DNA from: Shewanella benthica | Lineage (GTDB): Bacteria > Pseudomonadota > Gammaproteobacteria > Enterobacterales > Shewanellaceae | DNA: 64,000 nt | Direction: 5' to 3' | Assembly: GCA_023284085.1 (NCBI GenBank) | Contig: JAKVHY010000027.1 | Span: 1-64,000 of the forward strand | Part shown: piece by piece, positions 43,857 to 53,016 of the stretch | Layout of the letters: each line of letters opens with the position of its first letter | Numbering within the stretch: the stretch's first letter is position 1 | The notes under the pieces: model-generated | What the model was told of the DNA's origin: nothing | The model's input: only the letters and a program-made list of their open reading frames with translations | Database searches by the model: none | Made by a program: the position numbers and the translations under genes

Positions 43857-46115
43857 CTACCCTCTGGAAGCTAGGGTTAACTGATCATCAGTCTCACTAC
43901 CTTGCTCACCGCTCAGCTCATTCATGAGCCAATGCAAGCTTTCTCCTCGAGTCAGTGTACTGAGTTTGGCGGGCTTAGCTATGGCATAACCCTGTGCGAA
44001 ATCGACGCCCAGACTTTTTAACTTGCGGCCTATCTCGGATGACTCTACAAACTCGGCAATGATGTCAAATTCCATGTCCCGACCAAGCTGGCATATCGCG
44101 GTGACTATCGCCTGATCTGAGCTATCATCACACAAGTGTCTGACAAACTGGCCATCAATTTTTACATAATCGATATCCAGTAGCTTAAGATAGGCAAAGC
44201 TGGAAAACCCCGATCCAAAATCATCTAAAGCTAGCTTGCAGCCAAGGGGTTTAACCAGATCGATCAGCGCCGTTGCCAGATCTAACTGACTCACAGCCGC
44301 GGTTTCTGTGATCTCGAAGCAAAGTTTAGAGACCAGCTCAGGCTCTGCCATCAGCCGAATCTCCAGCCAATTCATAAAGTCACTATCATCTAGCGAAGTC
44401 GCCGATAGGTTAATCGCTACCATAGACAAGTCATGCCAAATATCTAAATGCGTTCCTCCCCAATGCAGTAAGTTATCTATGACCCAGCGATCGACTCGAG
44501 AAGCAAGATTGTAGCGCTCGGCAGCGGGTAAGAAGACAGACGGCGATACAATAGCGCCATCTTCTGTCAGCATGCGCAGTAAAATCTCTAAATGTAAGCC
44601 GTCATTGTCATTGAGTAGTGGCTCAATCGGCTGATAATAGAGCTCAAATTGATCTAAGGCTAAGGCTCCGACCACATCGACCGAAGCATTCATATCCGTA
44701 TAACGACGATCAACCTGAGGATCGCTTGATGAATACATACACCAGGAGTTACGTCCCCTCTCCTTCACCACCCGGCACGCGGCATCGGCTCTGGCGAGAA
44801 CCTGAGATATCTCCTCATCCGCCCCGCTAAAAGCTGCCACTCCCATACTGACACTGACACTGTGTTTACGCTTATCCCACACGAAATCGTGCTGACTCAA
44901 CTGCTCACAGATCCTCTCGGCGATATGGGATGCAGCCTCTTCATCGATGGCATGCATCAAGATCCCAAATTCATCACCACCTAGACGGGAAACGACATCA
45001 CCTTTACGCACCAGTTGCTTTAGGCGTATCGCCACCTGGCATAAGAGTTTATCTCCCGCTTTATGGCCACTGATGTTGTTTACCACTTGAAACTGATCCA
45101 AATTGAGGAAAGCGGCAAAGGTTGGCATCTTAGCTTCAGGCCCCCTATCGACAGAGTAATAGGACTCGAAATAAGCTCTATTGGGTAATCCGGTCAGATG
45201 ATCGAAATTTGTTTGAAAACTTAGCTCGTCGGCAAGTTGGTGACGATCGTTGACGTCCTCCGCTACCAGCAAAACTTGATCCGATTCATTCGGAAGAACA
45301 CAGAAGCTAAGCTTTAACCAGTTAAACTTGCCATCGCAACATAATACCGGCAATTCACACCAAGCCAGATCTAACACGCCCCCCCTCACTAAGCCTAAGG
45401 TATCGAGTAAGATCCCGGAGTCATCACCACGTACCAGTGACACCAGAGGCTGCCATTCTTTAATCTTCAGTAACTCCTCCGCAGCATGGTTATACAAGGT
45501 GAGCTTATTTTCTCCATTCACTTGAGCACAAGCCAGAGGCAGACGATACAAGAGCTCATGGCTGTAGTTTTCCGCCTTCTTATATTCACATGCCAAACGC
45601 GCTCTCTCTTCCCATATAGAAATAAAAGCAGCGCTTAGCTCTAGGAGCTGAATCGACTCCTGCTGCCACTCTTGCTGACCGACTGGATTTATCGCGCCCA
45701 AAAGATATCTCTGCCCCTGAAAAGTCACCATAGGAAGCAAGAGCAGACTAGTGATATTTAACTCCTCCAATAACAATTTATCCTGCGCGGTTAATGAGGC
45801 GATATCGGTAAATATCGTAGAAGCATAGCCTTCAGGGCACCGCTTCATAAGCAGATGCTGAAATGAATTAGAGTGATTCAAGGCGTGCTCTAACTTAGGC
45901 ACATCGATGGAATATTCTCGAGACTGATGGCGAAGACGGACCTGATTAGTCACTTTGGATATACAGAATACAAAGATGCACTCGCAGCTGATGAGCGTTG
46001 AAATCTGCTTTAAAGCATCATTGAGATGATGCTTCGACTGGACCTGTGACAGCTCGTTGAACAAGGTCACTAGCAAGGAAAAATTCTGATTCGTTGGGAT
46101 GTTAGACAAGGTCAC
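43857..46115 (-). CDS. GGDEF-EAL protein with GAF and PAS-like sensor region
   Basis: 752-aa cyclic-di-GMP protein without membrane segments. A GAF-like domain (about 20-170) and a PAS-like domain (180-290) precede GGDEF (RLGGDEFGIL, 379-383) and EAL. The GGDEF motif is intact. In the EAL domain the signature reads EILLR, but the other catalytic motifs NLSATSL, EITET, DDFGSGFSS, K in YVKIDG and AEFVES are present, so phosphodiesterase activity is possible. Whether it makes or degrades c-di-GMP cannot be read. It lies about 110 nt upstream of hrpB. Confidence 0.9.
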   Translation of the reverse strand: MTLSNIPTNQNFSLLVTLFNELSQVQSKHHLNDALKQISTLISCECIFVFCISKVTNQVRLRHQSREYSIDVPKLEHALNHSNSFQHLLMKRCPEGYASTIFTDIASLTAQDKLLLEELNITSLLLLPMVTFQGQRYLLGAINPVGQQEWQQESIQLLELSAAFISIWEERARLACEYKKAENYSHELLYRLPLACAQVNGENKLTLYNHAAEELLKIKEWQPLVSLVRGDDSGILLDTLGLVRGGVLDLAWCELPVLCCDGKFNWLKLSFCVLPNESDQVLLVAEDVNDRHQLADELSFQTNFDHLTGLPNRAYFESYYSVDRGPEAKMPTFAAFLNLDQFQVVNNISGHKAGDKLLCQVAIRLKQLVRKGDVVSRLGGDEFGILMHAIDEEAASHIAERICEQLSQHDFVWDKRKHSVSVSMGVAAFSGADEEISQVLARADAACRVVKERGRNSWCMYSSSDPQVDRRYTDMNASVDVVGALALDQFELYYQPIEPLLNDNDGLHLEILLRMLTEDGAIVSPSVFLPAAERYNLASRVDRWVIDNLLHWGGTHLDIWHDLSMVAINLSATSLDDSDFMNWLEIRLMAEPELVSKLCFEITETAAVSQLDLATALIDLVKPLGCKLALDDFGSGFSSFAYLKLLDIDYVKIDGQFVRHLCDDSSDQAIVTAICQLGRDMEFDIIAEFVESSEIGRKLKSLGVDFAQGYAIAKPAKLSTLTRGESLHWLMNELSGEQGSETDDQLTLASRG

Positions 46116-46422
46116 TTCCTTACGACAAACAGGTTCCTACATTCATCTACACGATAAATAACTGAAGACTCATCACCTACTGCAATATCTGCTAATCAGT
46201 ATAGGAGCAATTCTGTCTTTTTTCTGTTTAGACTCCCTTAAAACTGAGTTATGTAGAATAATGGACAGAGGCCACTAGTATCAAAGTGCATTCAGCTAGA
46301 TGTCAAAGTTGGGTCAAAATTTAAAAAATACATGTATAAATAAAAACTTAGCTTGTGCAGCTATTTTCACGCCATAATATAAAGAAGAGCTATTTCCCTT
46401 AGCCATAGTTAAAGGAAGTAAT

Positions 46423-47031
46423 ATGCAGCGACTATTTTTAGGCGTCTCGCCAACAAAGCAACACGTTAACCTGCTCAGAGATATTCAGTCTCAACTGGGT
46501 ACTGCAGGCCACAAAGGCTATGGCCGCCCGGTCAATCGACACAATTTTCATATGACCCTCGCCTTTCTTGGCCAAACCGATGATGCCTCTCTTGCTCAGT
46601 TAATTAAGGCTATCGATGCAATGGCTTGCACCGGTGGCTGGACAAAATTTAGCATCACCTTAGACAAGTTAACCCTATGGCGTAAACCTCAGGTGCTGTG
46701 TTTATCCGCGCCTTCCTTGACTCAGGTATCACTCAATCCTGAGTTGTACTACGCCGTGGATCATTGTCAGAAGATTATTGATTCGATACAGTCAAAATCG
46801 CAACCGACCAGTTCGACGGAGAATGGCGCCGAGCCGCTAATTAAACCCCATCTGCATTTCACTCCCCACATCACCTTGCTCAGGAAAGCCAAGTTGTTGC
46901 CCAAGCAAACTCTGATGCAGATGGGTTTCCCTTCGATCACACTGACCCCAAGTCAGATGCACTTATATCAATCAGTCAGTGGCGAACGTGGTGTCGAATA
47001 CCATATTTTACATTCCTGGCCATTAGTCTGA
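46423..47031 (+). CDS. thpR: RNA 2',3'-cyclic phosphodiesterase
   Basis: Two-histidine (2H) phosphoesterase of 202 aa, formerly LigT, hydrolysing 2',3'-cyclic phosphates on RNA ends. The two signature tetrads are HMTLAFLG and HITLLRKA. AAGGAAG lies 5 nt before the ATG. It is single, as in other gammaproteobacteria where it lies near hrpB and sfsA. The 300 bp upstream (46116-46422) hold its promoter, but I see no other gene there. Confidence 0.92.
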   Translation: MQRLFLGVSPTKQHVNLLRDIQSQLGTAGHKGYGRPVNRHNFHMTLAFLGQTDDASLAQLIKAIDAMACTGGWTKFSITLDKLTLWRKPQVLCLSAPSLTQVSLNPELYYAVDHCQKIIDSIQSKSQPTSSTENGAEPLIKPHLHFTPHITLLRKAKLLPKQTLMQMGFPSITLTPSQMHLYQSVSGERGVEYHILHSWPLV

Positions 47032-47076
47032 ACACGCTAAGCTATCCGCCTCTAAAACGTCCTAACAAAAGCTGAA

Positions 47077-47328
47077 CTAAATTGCATTCAAATAAAACTT
47101 AGTCGCCACTAAACGTACCGTCGCCGCACCTATGATATCTAAGAAGCCGAGAATTCTATGAGGCTTATCCGCGCTGATCCATGCCGATCCCGTTGCGCCT
47201 ATGGGTAACATGGCCATAGTCGCTTCATCGATTTCGATACCATTCCGAGTAAGTATCAGATCATTCAGCGGGAGTTCAAAGCACTGTAGGCAAGGTCTAT
47301 ATATTGCTCCTCGGTAACTGCTCCTGCG
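47077..47328 (-). pseudogene. orphan C-terminal coding remnant of unknown family
   Basis: An open frame of 84 codons, bounded upstream by an in-frame TAA, reads CFELPLNDLILTRNG, IEIDEATMAMLPIGATGSAW, then ISADKPHRILGFLDIIGAAT and VRLVATKFYLNAI, stop. Composition is protein-like, but there is no start with a ribosome binding site near its left end, only internal ATG codons. I read it as the surviving 3' part of a lost gene. I do not recognise the family. Confidence 0.5.
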
Positions 47329-47427
47329 TTACTCTCGATAATTGCTCCTGCATTATTCTACCTTCACCCGTCCATGGGCTCGTACGTCCTATATCCATAT
47401 AGTCGTGCAATATAGACATTCACCACA

Positions 47428-47446
47428 TATATGGAATGGTATGACA
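47428..47446. repeat. 19-bp motif shared with 57288
   Basis: TATATGGAATGGTATGACA; the second copy at 57288-57306 differs at one base. Both lie in intergenic DNA. Confidence 0.6.
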
Positions 47447-47829
47447 GTTGAATCGAGGTGAGGAAGCCGCCTAAATAGCAGAGGTGACAGACTTATATGG
47501 TTAGATCAAACAGTTTATAAAAGAGATCTAGATAAAAAAATGCCTCCTGTTCAAGGAAGCAATTGAAGAATTTTGTTGCGGTGACATTTCAGTTTTAAAC
47601 ATTAGGCGACTCTAGAAAATCACTAGCTAACTGGCCTTAGCTAGGTCCTATTTCCGATTAGAAACTAATCACCATGTTCACGCTCTACCCTGAGCTTAAA
47701 ATCAGTAGGATTAAGATTAATATCACAGTCGAAACTTAAAACAGACTGATATTATTTGAAAAGATGTGAAAATCTTTGAATTGACCAATAATAGAGGTTC
47801 AGGAGATTCAACAGACATAAATAGATACT

Positions 47830-47848
47830 GTTAATGATTATCAGTTGC
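47830..47848. promoter_or_regulatory. candidate Fur box with no intact target gene
   Basis: GTTAATGATTATCAGTTGC matches the 19-bp Fur consensus at 14 positions by my count. It is downstream of the regulator gene (47894) and faces a gene-free stretch containing the coding remnant at 47077-47328, so it may be the promoter relic of a lost iron-regulated gene. Confidence 0.4.
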
Positions 47849-47893
47849 AGTGTAGTCCTTTTGACAACGACTCTCATTTAACCGTGGGATTTA

Positions 47894-48943
47894 TCATTGT
47901 GTATCGAAATGCGTCATGACTTGTCGAAAAAGGTTCCCTGAATCGACTGCGACTCCCTGACCGCCGCTGGAGGTCACTTTAGCGATCAACTCATCTGTCG
48001 CATTCAAGGTATAGATATAAAAAGGGATCTCGATACCTTGGTTACGCATCTGTTCGAGTAATTTCAAGCCGGCGATGGCATCCTCTTCGCGGCCCATGTC
48101 TGAGATAATCACATCGTATTGATATAAGGAGATCAGTAGCAGGGCTTCACGGGATGAAGTGGTGCTGTATACCCCTATGTTTTCCCCCCTAAGATACTCC
48201 CGCTCACTCGAGTTATTCTCCGGATGGTCATCAATCCATAATACCCGCCCGATGGCATCGGCAGCCTCACTGTAAATAATTGTCTCTTCATCGATAACAC
48301 TGTGTCCCTCATGACTCGCAGTTAAATATCGGTCGAAGGAATGAGTGGAGAGCAGAGCATATAGAACAAGAAAACTCACGGTAATAGAAAAGAAAATTAT
48401 CGACACTCTAGGCCAGTCATGGGCAAGCTTGTCTAGCTTATGCCGAGTTCTCGCAAACTTAGACGTGAGGCTAGAACTATCCGCTTGTCCATCTTCTATA
48501 AGCTTATCTACAGCATGAATATCTTGAGTAGGATTAGCCGTGATAGGAATCTGCTGGCTATTTGCCAGCTGCCTGCCAAGCTCTTGAGATAAACGATAAC
48601 CACGACCATGTACCGTTTGAATGATGGCGACCTTACATCCCGCTTGTTTGAATGTCTTTCTGGCAGCGGACACTAGCTTAGACAAGGACATATCAGACAC
48701 CACAGTATCGGGCCAGATATGTTCCAGACATATCTGTTTACTACAGTGCCCGGGATAATTTTCGATAAGGAGACAAAGTAGCAAGCAGATCCGTTCGTCG
48801 ATCTGAATAGCCTGCTGCTTAATGATCAACTCCAATTGTTCGGTGTTGATACTAAACTCATCAAAATTGATATACATGAAGAGTGGCATTCCCTTGAAAC
48901 TTAATGAGGCTCCCTTAATCCAGGTATCCAGCCCGGATTCCAT
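47894..48943 (-). CDS. membrane-bound winged-helix regulator with receiver-like C-terminal domain
   Basis: About 350 aa. A Trans_reg_C winged helix (about 23-120, ending VHGRGYRLS as in OmpR/CadC/ToxR) is followed by a linker, one transmembrane helix (about 180-197, IIFFSITVSFLVLYALL) and a receiver-like domain (about 234-345). That domain keeps the acidic pair (VLWIDDHPENN), a phosphoacceptor-like Asp (VIISDMG, Asp282) and Thr (IYTLN), but no Lys. CadC/ToxR topology would put it in the periplasm, where phosphorylation is not expected. The start is uncertain: TTG at 49063 and ATG at 48877 are alternatives. No kinase gene is nearby. Confidence 0.75.
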   Translation of the reverse strand: MESGLDTWIKGASLSFKGMPLFMYINFDEFSINTEQLELIIKQQAIQIDERICLLLCLLIENYPGHCSKQICLEHIWPDTVVSDMSLSKLVSAARKTFKQAGCKVAIIQTVHGRGYRLSQELGRQLANSQQIPITANPTQDIHAVDKLIEDGQADSSSLTSKFARTRHKLDKLAHDWPRVSIIFFSITVSFLVLYALLSTHSFDRYLTASHEGHSVIDEETIIYSEAADAIGRVLWIDDHPENNSSEREYLRGENIGVYSTTSSREALLLISLYQYDVIISDMGREEDAIAGLKLLEQMRNQGIEIPFYIYTLNATDELIAKVTSSGGQGVAVDSGNLFRQVMTHFDTQ

Positions 48944-49132
48944 TTTATCCGAAACTAAGACACTTACAGAGTAGCGCTTAAGAGTAACAATAATGCAACA
49001 AACATCATGATGGAGCAATAGCCATCGCTGTGGGATAAATCGTCTGGTTAAAATAATACTCAAAAAACGTTACAGCTAGGCTGTAAGAAGAGAGTTAAGC
49101 CTTATCTCCGCACGGAACCCTGAGTAAATAAA

Positions 49133-49159
49133 AAGCCAGAGTCACTATAACTCTGGCTT
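49133..49159 (-). terminator. pepB terminator
   Basis: Stem AAGCCAGAGT/ACTCTGGCTT, followed on the minus strand by TTTATTTACT, about 30 nt past the pepB stop. Confidence 0.75.
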
Positions 49160-49187
49160 CAGAAGCGTTACTGCATCGGGATTAAGA

Positions 49188-50465
49188 TTAGTCGTGAAGC
49201 AAGCCCGCTATGGTCAGCATACCGTGTGTGGTACCACCTGCGGCCCAAAGACCATTTGGAGAGTCGGCAAAGGCAGAAGCCAGATCCATATGCAGCCATT
49301 TCACATCCGGTGACACGAAGTGCCACAGGAAGCCTGCAGCATTGGATGCGCCGCCGGCGCCGCCACCTTTCATCGGACGACTGTTCGCCGTATCGGCATA
49401 GGCGGATGGACACATCTCACGATGCCAAGGATCTAACGGCAGAGGCCAAACTCGCTCACCTACTTCGGCAGCTTTGGCTTGTGCCATAGCCAGTACTTCA
49501 CTCGATGGAGAGAAGATAGCATTGTAATTAGTCCCGACCGCCATCACTGCCGCGCCAGTTAAGGTCGCTGCATCTATGATCAATTCGGCACCCGAGGCTG
49601 ATGCCGCTTGTAAGCCATCGGCCAACACTAGGCGACCTTCGGCATCGGTATTGACCACTTCGACGGTAACACCGTTCTTATAGGTCAGAATATCGCCAAG
49701 CTTATAGGCATGGCCACTGATAAGATTCTCGGCGCAACAAAGAAACAGCTTAACTCGCTTGTTCAAGCCTTGTTTCATCGCAAGACCGAGCGCCGCGGTC
49801 ACGGTAGAAGCGCCGCCCATGTCACACTTCATTCCCAGCATGCCTTCCGAGGCCTTGATGCTGTAGCCTCCAGAATCGAATGTAATGCCTTTACCCACTA
49901 AGGCAACAGATACTGGAGCATCTTCTCCTAGCGGGTTGTAATCGAGTTCAAGCATGGCAGGTGGACGTTCACTGCCACGACCCACAGCATGAATACCTAC
50001 CCATTTCTGCTCTAAAAGCTCTTGGCCTTCGATGATACGGTAAGTCACCTTGTTGCCGCCGATCTCAGATAACCAATGGGCCGCCAGAATAGCTAACTTC
50101 ACGGGCGCCAGATTTTCAGGGGTTTCATTGATCAAATGGCGCGCGAAACCAGCACTCTCAAGGCGGTTTTGCAGTTCAATTTGAGCCGAATCATCACCAG
50201 TCCAACGAATCTCAGGCTCAGATTTAGCCGTGGTAAAACCTAGGGAGAAGGCCCACTGAGAGTCCACATTCCACAATTCACCTTCAAGCGCTATGGTCGA
50301 TAAACCTTGGCTACGTAGTTTACGTGCCGCTTGCTGGATCTGACGCAACTCATCGTCACCTTGAAGATGGATCGTCGCCAGATCATTGCTAAAAGTAACA
50401 TCAGCCTTGCCCCAATGAGCGGCCGGTGCATCTTTGGTAAGGGTAACTTTCATTAAATCTGTCAT
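49188..50465 (-). CDS. pepB: aminopeptidase PepB (M17 family)
   Basis: Cytosolic metallo-aminopeptidase of 425 aa, cleaving N-terminal residues from peptides. M17 motifs are plain: VGKGITFDSGGYSIK (metal Lys and Asp) and NTDAEGRLVLADGL, with DAATLTGA after it. Length and the divergent N-terminal domain fit PepB rather than PepA. GGAAGGA precedes the ATG. It is divergent from sfsA. Confidence 0.92.
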   Translation of the reverse strand: MTDLMKVTLTKDAPAAHWGKADVTFSNDLATIHLQGDDELRQIQQAARKLRSQGLSTIALEGELWNVDSQWAFSLGFTTAKSEPEIRWTGDDSAQIELQNRLESAGFARHLINETPENLAPVKLAILAAHWLSEIGGNKVTYRIIEGQELLEQKWVGIHAVGRGSERPPAMLELDYNPLGEDAPVSVALVGKGITFDSGGYSIKASEGMLGMKCDMGGASTVTAALGLAMKQGLNKRVKLFLCCAENLISGHAYKLGDILTYKNGVTVEVVNTDAEGRLVLADGLQAASASGAELIIDAATLTGAAVMAVGTNYNAIFSPSSEVLAMAQAKAAEVGERVWPLPLDPWHREMCPSAYADTANSRPMKGGGAGGASNAAGFLWHFVSPDVKWLHMDLASAFADSPNGLWAAGGTTHGMLTIAGLLHD

Positions 50466-50589
50466 GGGTGTTCCTTCCTGAACTATTTCTTATTTCATTC
50501 TGCACGCAGTTTACTCCATAGAGTCAGATACCGACAGTTAAAAGCTGATAACCTTATGTCATTACTCCAATAATAGCGGATCTCAACTC

Positions 50590-51306
50590 ATGGAATTCAG
50601 TCCCTCATTCCAACAGGGAAAATTAATAAAAAGATACAAACGCTTCCTTACGGATATCGAACTCGAAGATGGCAGCCAGGTCACCATACACTGCCCTAAT
50701 ACCGGCTCCATGAGAAACTGTCTGTTTGAGGGTAAAAGAGTCTGGTTTTCCATCTCGGATAACCCTAAACGTAAATACTCACGAACCTGGGAGCTGGCCG
50801 AGTCGGACCAAGGTCACCTTATCGGCATCAATACCGGCAGAGCCAATCAGCTGGCAGAGGATGCCATTAGAGCTGGTGTCATCACCGAGCTGCAGGGGTA
50901 TAGTTATCTTAAGCGTGAAGTAAAATACGGCAGTGAAAATAGCCGTATCGATATTCTGTTGCGGGACGAATCGACAACGAGTCCTAAGCAAGACTGTTAT
51001 ATAGAGGTAAAAAGTTGCACCTTATTAGAAGAGGGCCAAGGCTACTTTCCCGACGCTGTCACTACCCGCGGACAGAAGCATCTTCGCGAGTTAATGGAGA
51101 TGGTGACTTTAGGCCATAGAGGCGTGCTGCTTTTTGTGGTGCAGCACACAGGAATCGACTCGGTACAGGCGGCCGCGCATATCGATCCTGAATATGCTCG
51201 ACTCCTCACCAAGGCACATCAATCTGGCGTCGAAGTATTAGCATATTGTGCAGAAATGTCACCAAATTGCTCCTCCTTGATTAAATCCTGTCCTGTCAAA
51301 CTCTAA
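50590..51306 (+). CDS. sfsA: sugar fermentation stimulation protein A
   Basis: 238 aa, the usual SfsA length. Typical blocks are IHCPNTGSM near the N-terminus, the nuclease-like RIDILL and YIEVKSCTL, then FPDAVTTRGQKHL. The fold resembles PD-(D/E)XK nucleases and DNA binding has been described; the precise role is unsettled. It lies just before dksA, as in E. coli. Confidence 0.94.
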   Translation: MEFSPSFQQGKLIKRYKRFLTDIELEDGSQVTIHCPNTGSMRNCLFEGKRVWFSISDNPKRKYSRTWELAESDQGHLIGINTGRANQLAEDAIRAGVITELQGYSYLKREVKYGSENSRIDILLRDESTTSPKQDCYIEVKSCTLLEEGQGYFPDAVTTRGQKHLRELMEMVTLGHRGVLLFVVQHTGIDSVQAAAHIDPEYARLLTKAHQSGVEVLAYCAEMSPNCSSLIKSCPVKL

Positions 51307-51465
51307 ATCGGCAGTATAAGTTGAATTAATTAAGAATAGGGAACATAGTCAAGGAATATCATTATTGCAACACAAAAAGTTTGCTTGCTCTATCAGTTTC
51401 TGATATAGATATCGGCCTTAAAATACAAGCGCCCTACAACGCAAATGATTAACAGGAGATGCGTT

Positions 51466-51909
51466 ATGCCAGAAGGCACTAAAAAACTCGGCGTGCTCGC
51501 TATCGCAGGTGTAGAACCTTATCAGGTAAAACCTGGTGAGGAGTACATGAACGCAGATCAGTCGAGCCACTTCAGAACGATTCTGGATGCTTGGCGTAAT
51601 CAATTGCGTGAGGAGGTCGATCGTACTCTTAGCCACATGCAAGACGAAGCTGCTAATTTTCCAGACCCTGTAGACCGTGCAGCACAAGAAGAGGAGTTCA
51701 GTCTCGAACTTCGAGCTCGTGACAGAGAACGTAAATTGATCAAGAAGATCGAGAAGACACTTCAGAAGATTGAAGAAGATGACTTCGGTTTCTGTGATTC
51801 TTGTGGCATCGAAATCGGCATCCGTCGTTTAGAAGCTCGTCCAACAGCCGATCAGTGTATCGACTGTAAGACACTTGCCGAGATTAAAGAAAAGCAGATG
51901 GCTGGTTAA
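51466..51909 (+). CDS. dksA: RNA polymerase-binding transcription factor DksA
   Basis: 147 aa. It acts with ppGpp on RNA polymerase. The coiled-coil tip carries DPVDRA, the acidic tip motif that enters the secondary channel, and the zinc finger is CDSCG with CIDCK. I start at the ATG at 51466 because AGGAG lies 7 nt upstream and the protein then begins MPEGTKKLGVLAIAG as in relatives; an upstream in-frame ATG at 51445 precedes that ribosome binding site. A terminator at 51967-51992 separates it from gluQ. Confidence 0.96.
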   Translation: MPEGTKKLGVLAIAGVEPYQVKPGEEYMNADQSSHFRTILDAWRNQLREEVDRTLSHMQDEAANFPDPVDRAAQEEEFSLELRARDRERKLIKKIEKTLQKIEEDDFGFCDSCGIEIGIRRLEARPTADQCIDCKTLAEIKEKQMAG

Positions 51910-51966
51910 TCTGACTTATCTTGCTTTCTTGCTTAAATATCTAAGTAAGCATAAGCAAGAATAAAT

Positions 51967-51992
51967 AAAGCGGGGGATTCCTCCCCGCTTTA
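51967..51992 (+). terminator. dksA terminator
   Basis: AAAGCGGGG/CCCCGCTTT stem followed by TAATTTCTCC. Confidence 0.75.
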
Positions 51993-52045
51993 ATTTCTCC
52001 CCTCTATAATTCAGCCTTAGTTATTTTTGTCTTAGGTGAAACAAT

Positions 52046-52918
52046 TTGAATCACCAACAATATATTGGCCGATTTGCCCCCTCTCCATCAGGCCCCCTAC
52101 ACCTTGGTTCTCTCGTTGCCGCTCTGGGCAGTTACTTGCGTGCCCGCTCACAAAACGGCCAATGGCTGGTTCGCGTCGAAGATATCGATCCCCCTCGGGA
52201 AATAGCAGGGGCAACAGATGATATCTTACGTACCTTAGAGGCTTACGGACTTCATTGGGATGGCGATGTCTTATATCAGAGTGACCGTCTCTATGCTTAT
52301 CAGAGCCAGATAGACACGTTAATTGCACAGGACAAGGCGTATTACTGTCAATGCAGCCGTAAACAGATCAAAGCCATGGGCGGTACCTATGATGGACGTT
52401 GTGGCCGGCTCACTAAGCCACACCGAAGCGGCGCGATACGCATTCACAATAGTGCTGGCATTGACAGGTTTAATGACCTGCTGATGGGAGAGATCAGAGT
52501 AGGTAAAGACTTTGCCACCGAAGACTTCATCATCAAGCGCAGCGACGGTTTATATGCCTATCAGTTGGCAGTGGTCATGGACGATGCCCTCCAACAAATC
52601 ACCGAGGTGACAAGAGGCAGTGACTTGCTCATCCCCACTTGCAGACAGATAAGTCTGTTTCAGATGTTTAAGCAGACGCCGCCAACATGGCTCCACTTAC
52701 CTCTGATCTGCACAGAGCCTGGCATGAAACTCTCGAAACAGAACCATGCCGCCGCCATAGATAAGGCGCAGCCCCAGGCAAGCTTAAATGCCGCCTTAAC
52801 TTTTTTAGGCCAGGCCCAGGTAACGCCGGAGCAGAAAATGGAAAAAATGGTCACTCAAGCCGTCGCACAATTCGATCTTTCCTTAGTCCCCAATCAAACA
52901 GAAATCATCCAAGCGTAA
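52046..52918 (+). CDS. gluQ: glutamyl-Q tRNA(Asp) synthetase
   Basis: 290-aa truncated relative of glutamyl-tRNA synthetase without the anticodon domain; it attaches glutamate to queuosine in tRNA-Asp. The HIGH-type motif is PLHLGS, the KMSKS-type motif KLSKQ, and a zinc site is formed by CQC and YDGRC. The start is TTG (AGGTG about 7 nt upstream, then NHQQYIGRFAPSPSG); no in-frame ATG precedes the conserved part. It follows dksA as in other gammaproteobacteria. Confidence 0.93.
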   Translation: MNHQQYIGRFAPSPSGPLHLGSLVAALGSYLRARSQNGQWLVRVEDIDPPREIAGATDDILRTLEAYGLHWDGDVLYQSDRLYAYQSQIDTLIAQDKAYYCQCSRKQIKAMGGTYDGRCGRLTKPHRSGAIRIHNSAGIDRFNDLLMGEIRVGKDFATEDFIIKRSDGLYAYQLAVVMDDALQQITEVTRGSDLLIPTCRQISLFQMFKQTPPTWLHLPLICTEPGMKLSKQNHAAAIDKAQPQASLNAALTFLGQAQVTPEQKMEKMVTQAVAQFDLSLVPNQTEIIQA

Positions 52919-53003
52919 GAATATACTCATTAGGTTATATTTGGGGTATCATAGCCGCCTTGTTGTAACCCATAGTACTTTTGCACAGCACTGATGCAAT
53001 TCC

Positions 53004-53016
53004 GAGGTGTCCCATT
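53004..53016 (+). promoter_or_regulatory. pcnB ribosome binding site and AUU start codon
   Basis: GAGGTG (53004-53009) is spaced 4 nt from ATT at 53014-53016. Translation from ATT gives (M)FRRISKFCKQLF, aligned with the E. coli PcnB N-terminus (MFTRVANFCRKVL), whose gene is known to start at AUU. Confidence 0.8.

Noticed and set aside
47660..47730. Second coding remnant on the minus strand (NLNPTDFKLRVEREHGD)
   Set aside because: Only about 28 codons between stops; too short to separate from chance.
49188..49489. Open frames overlapping pepB on both strands
   Set aside because: They are shadows of the strongly coding pepB frame.
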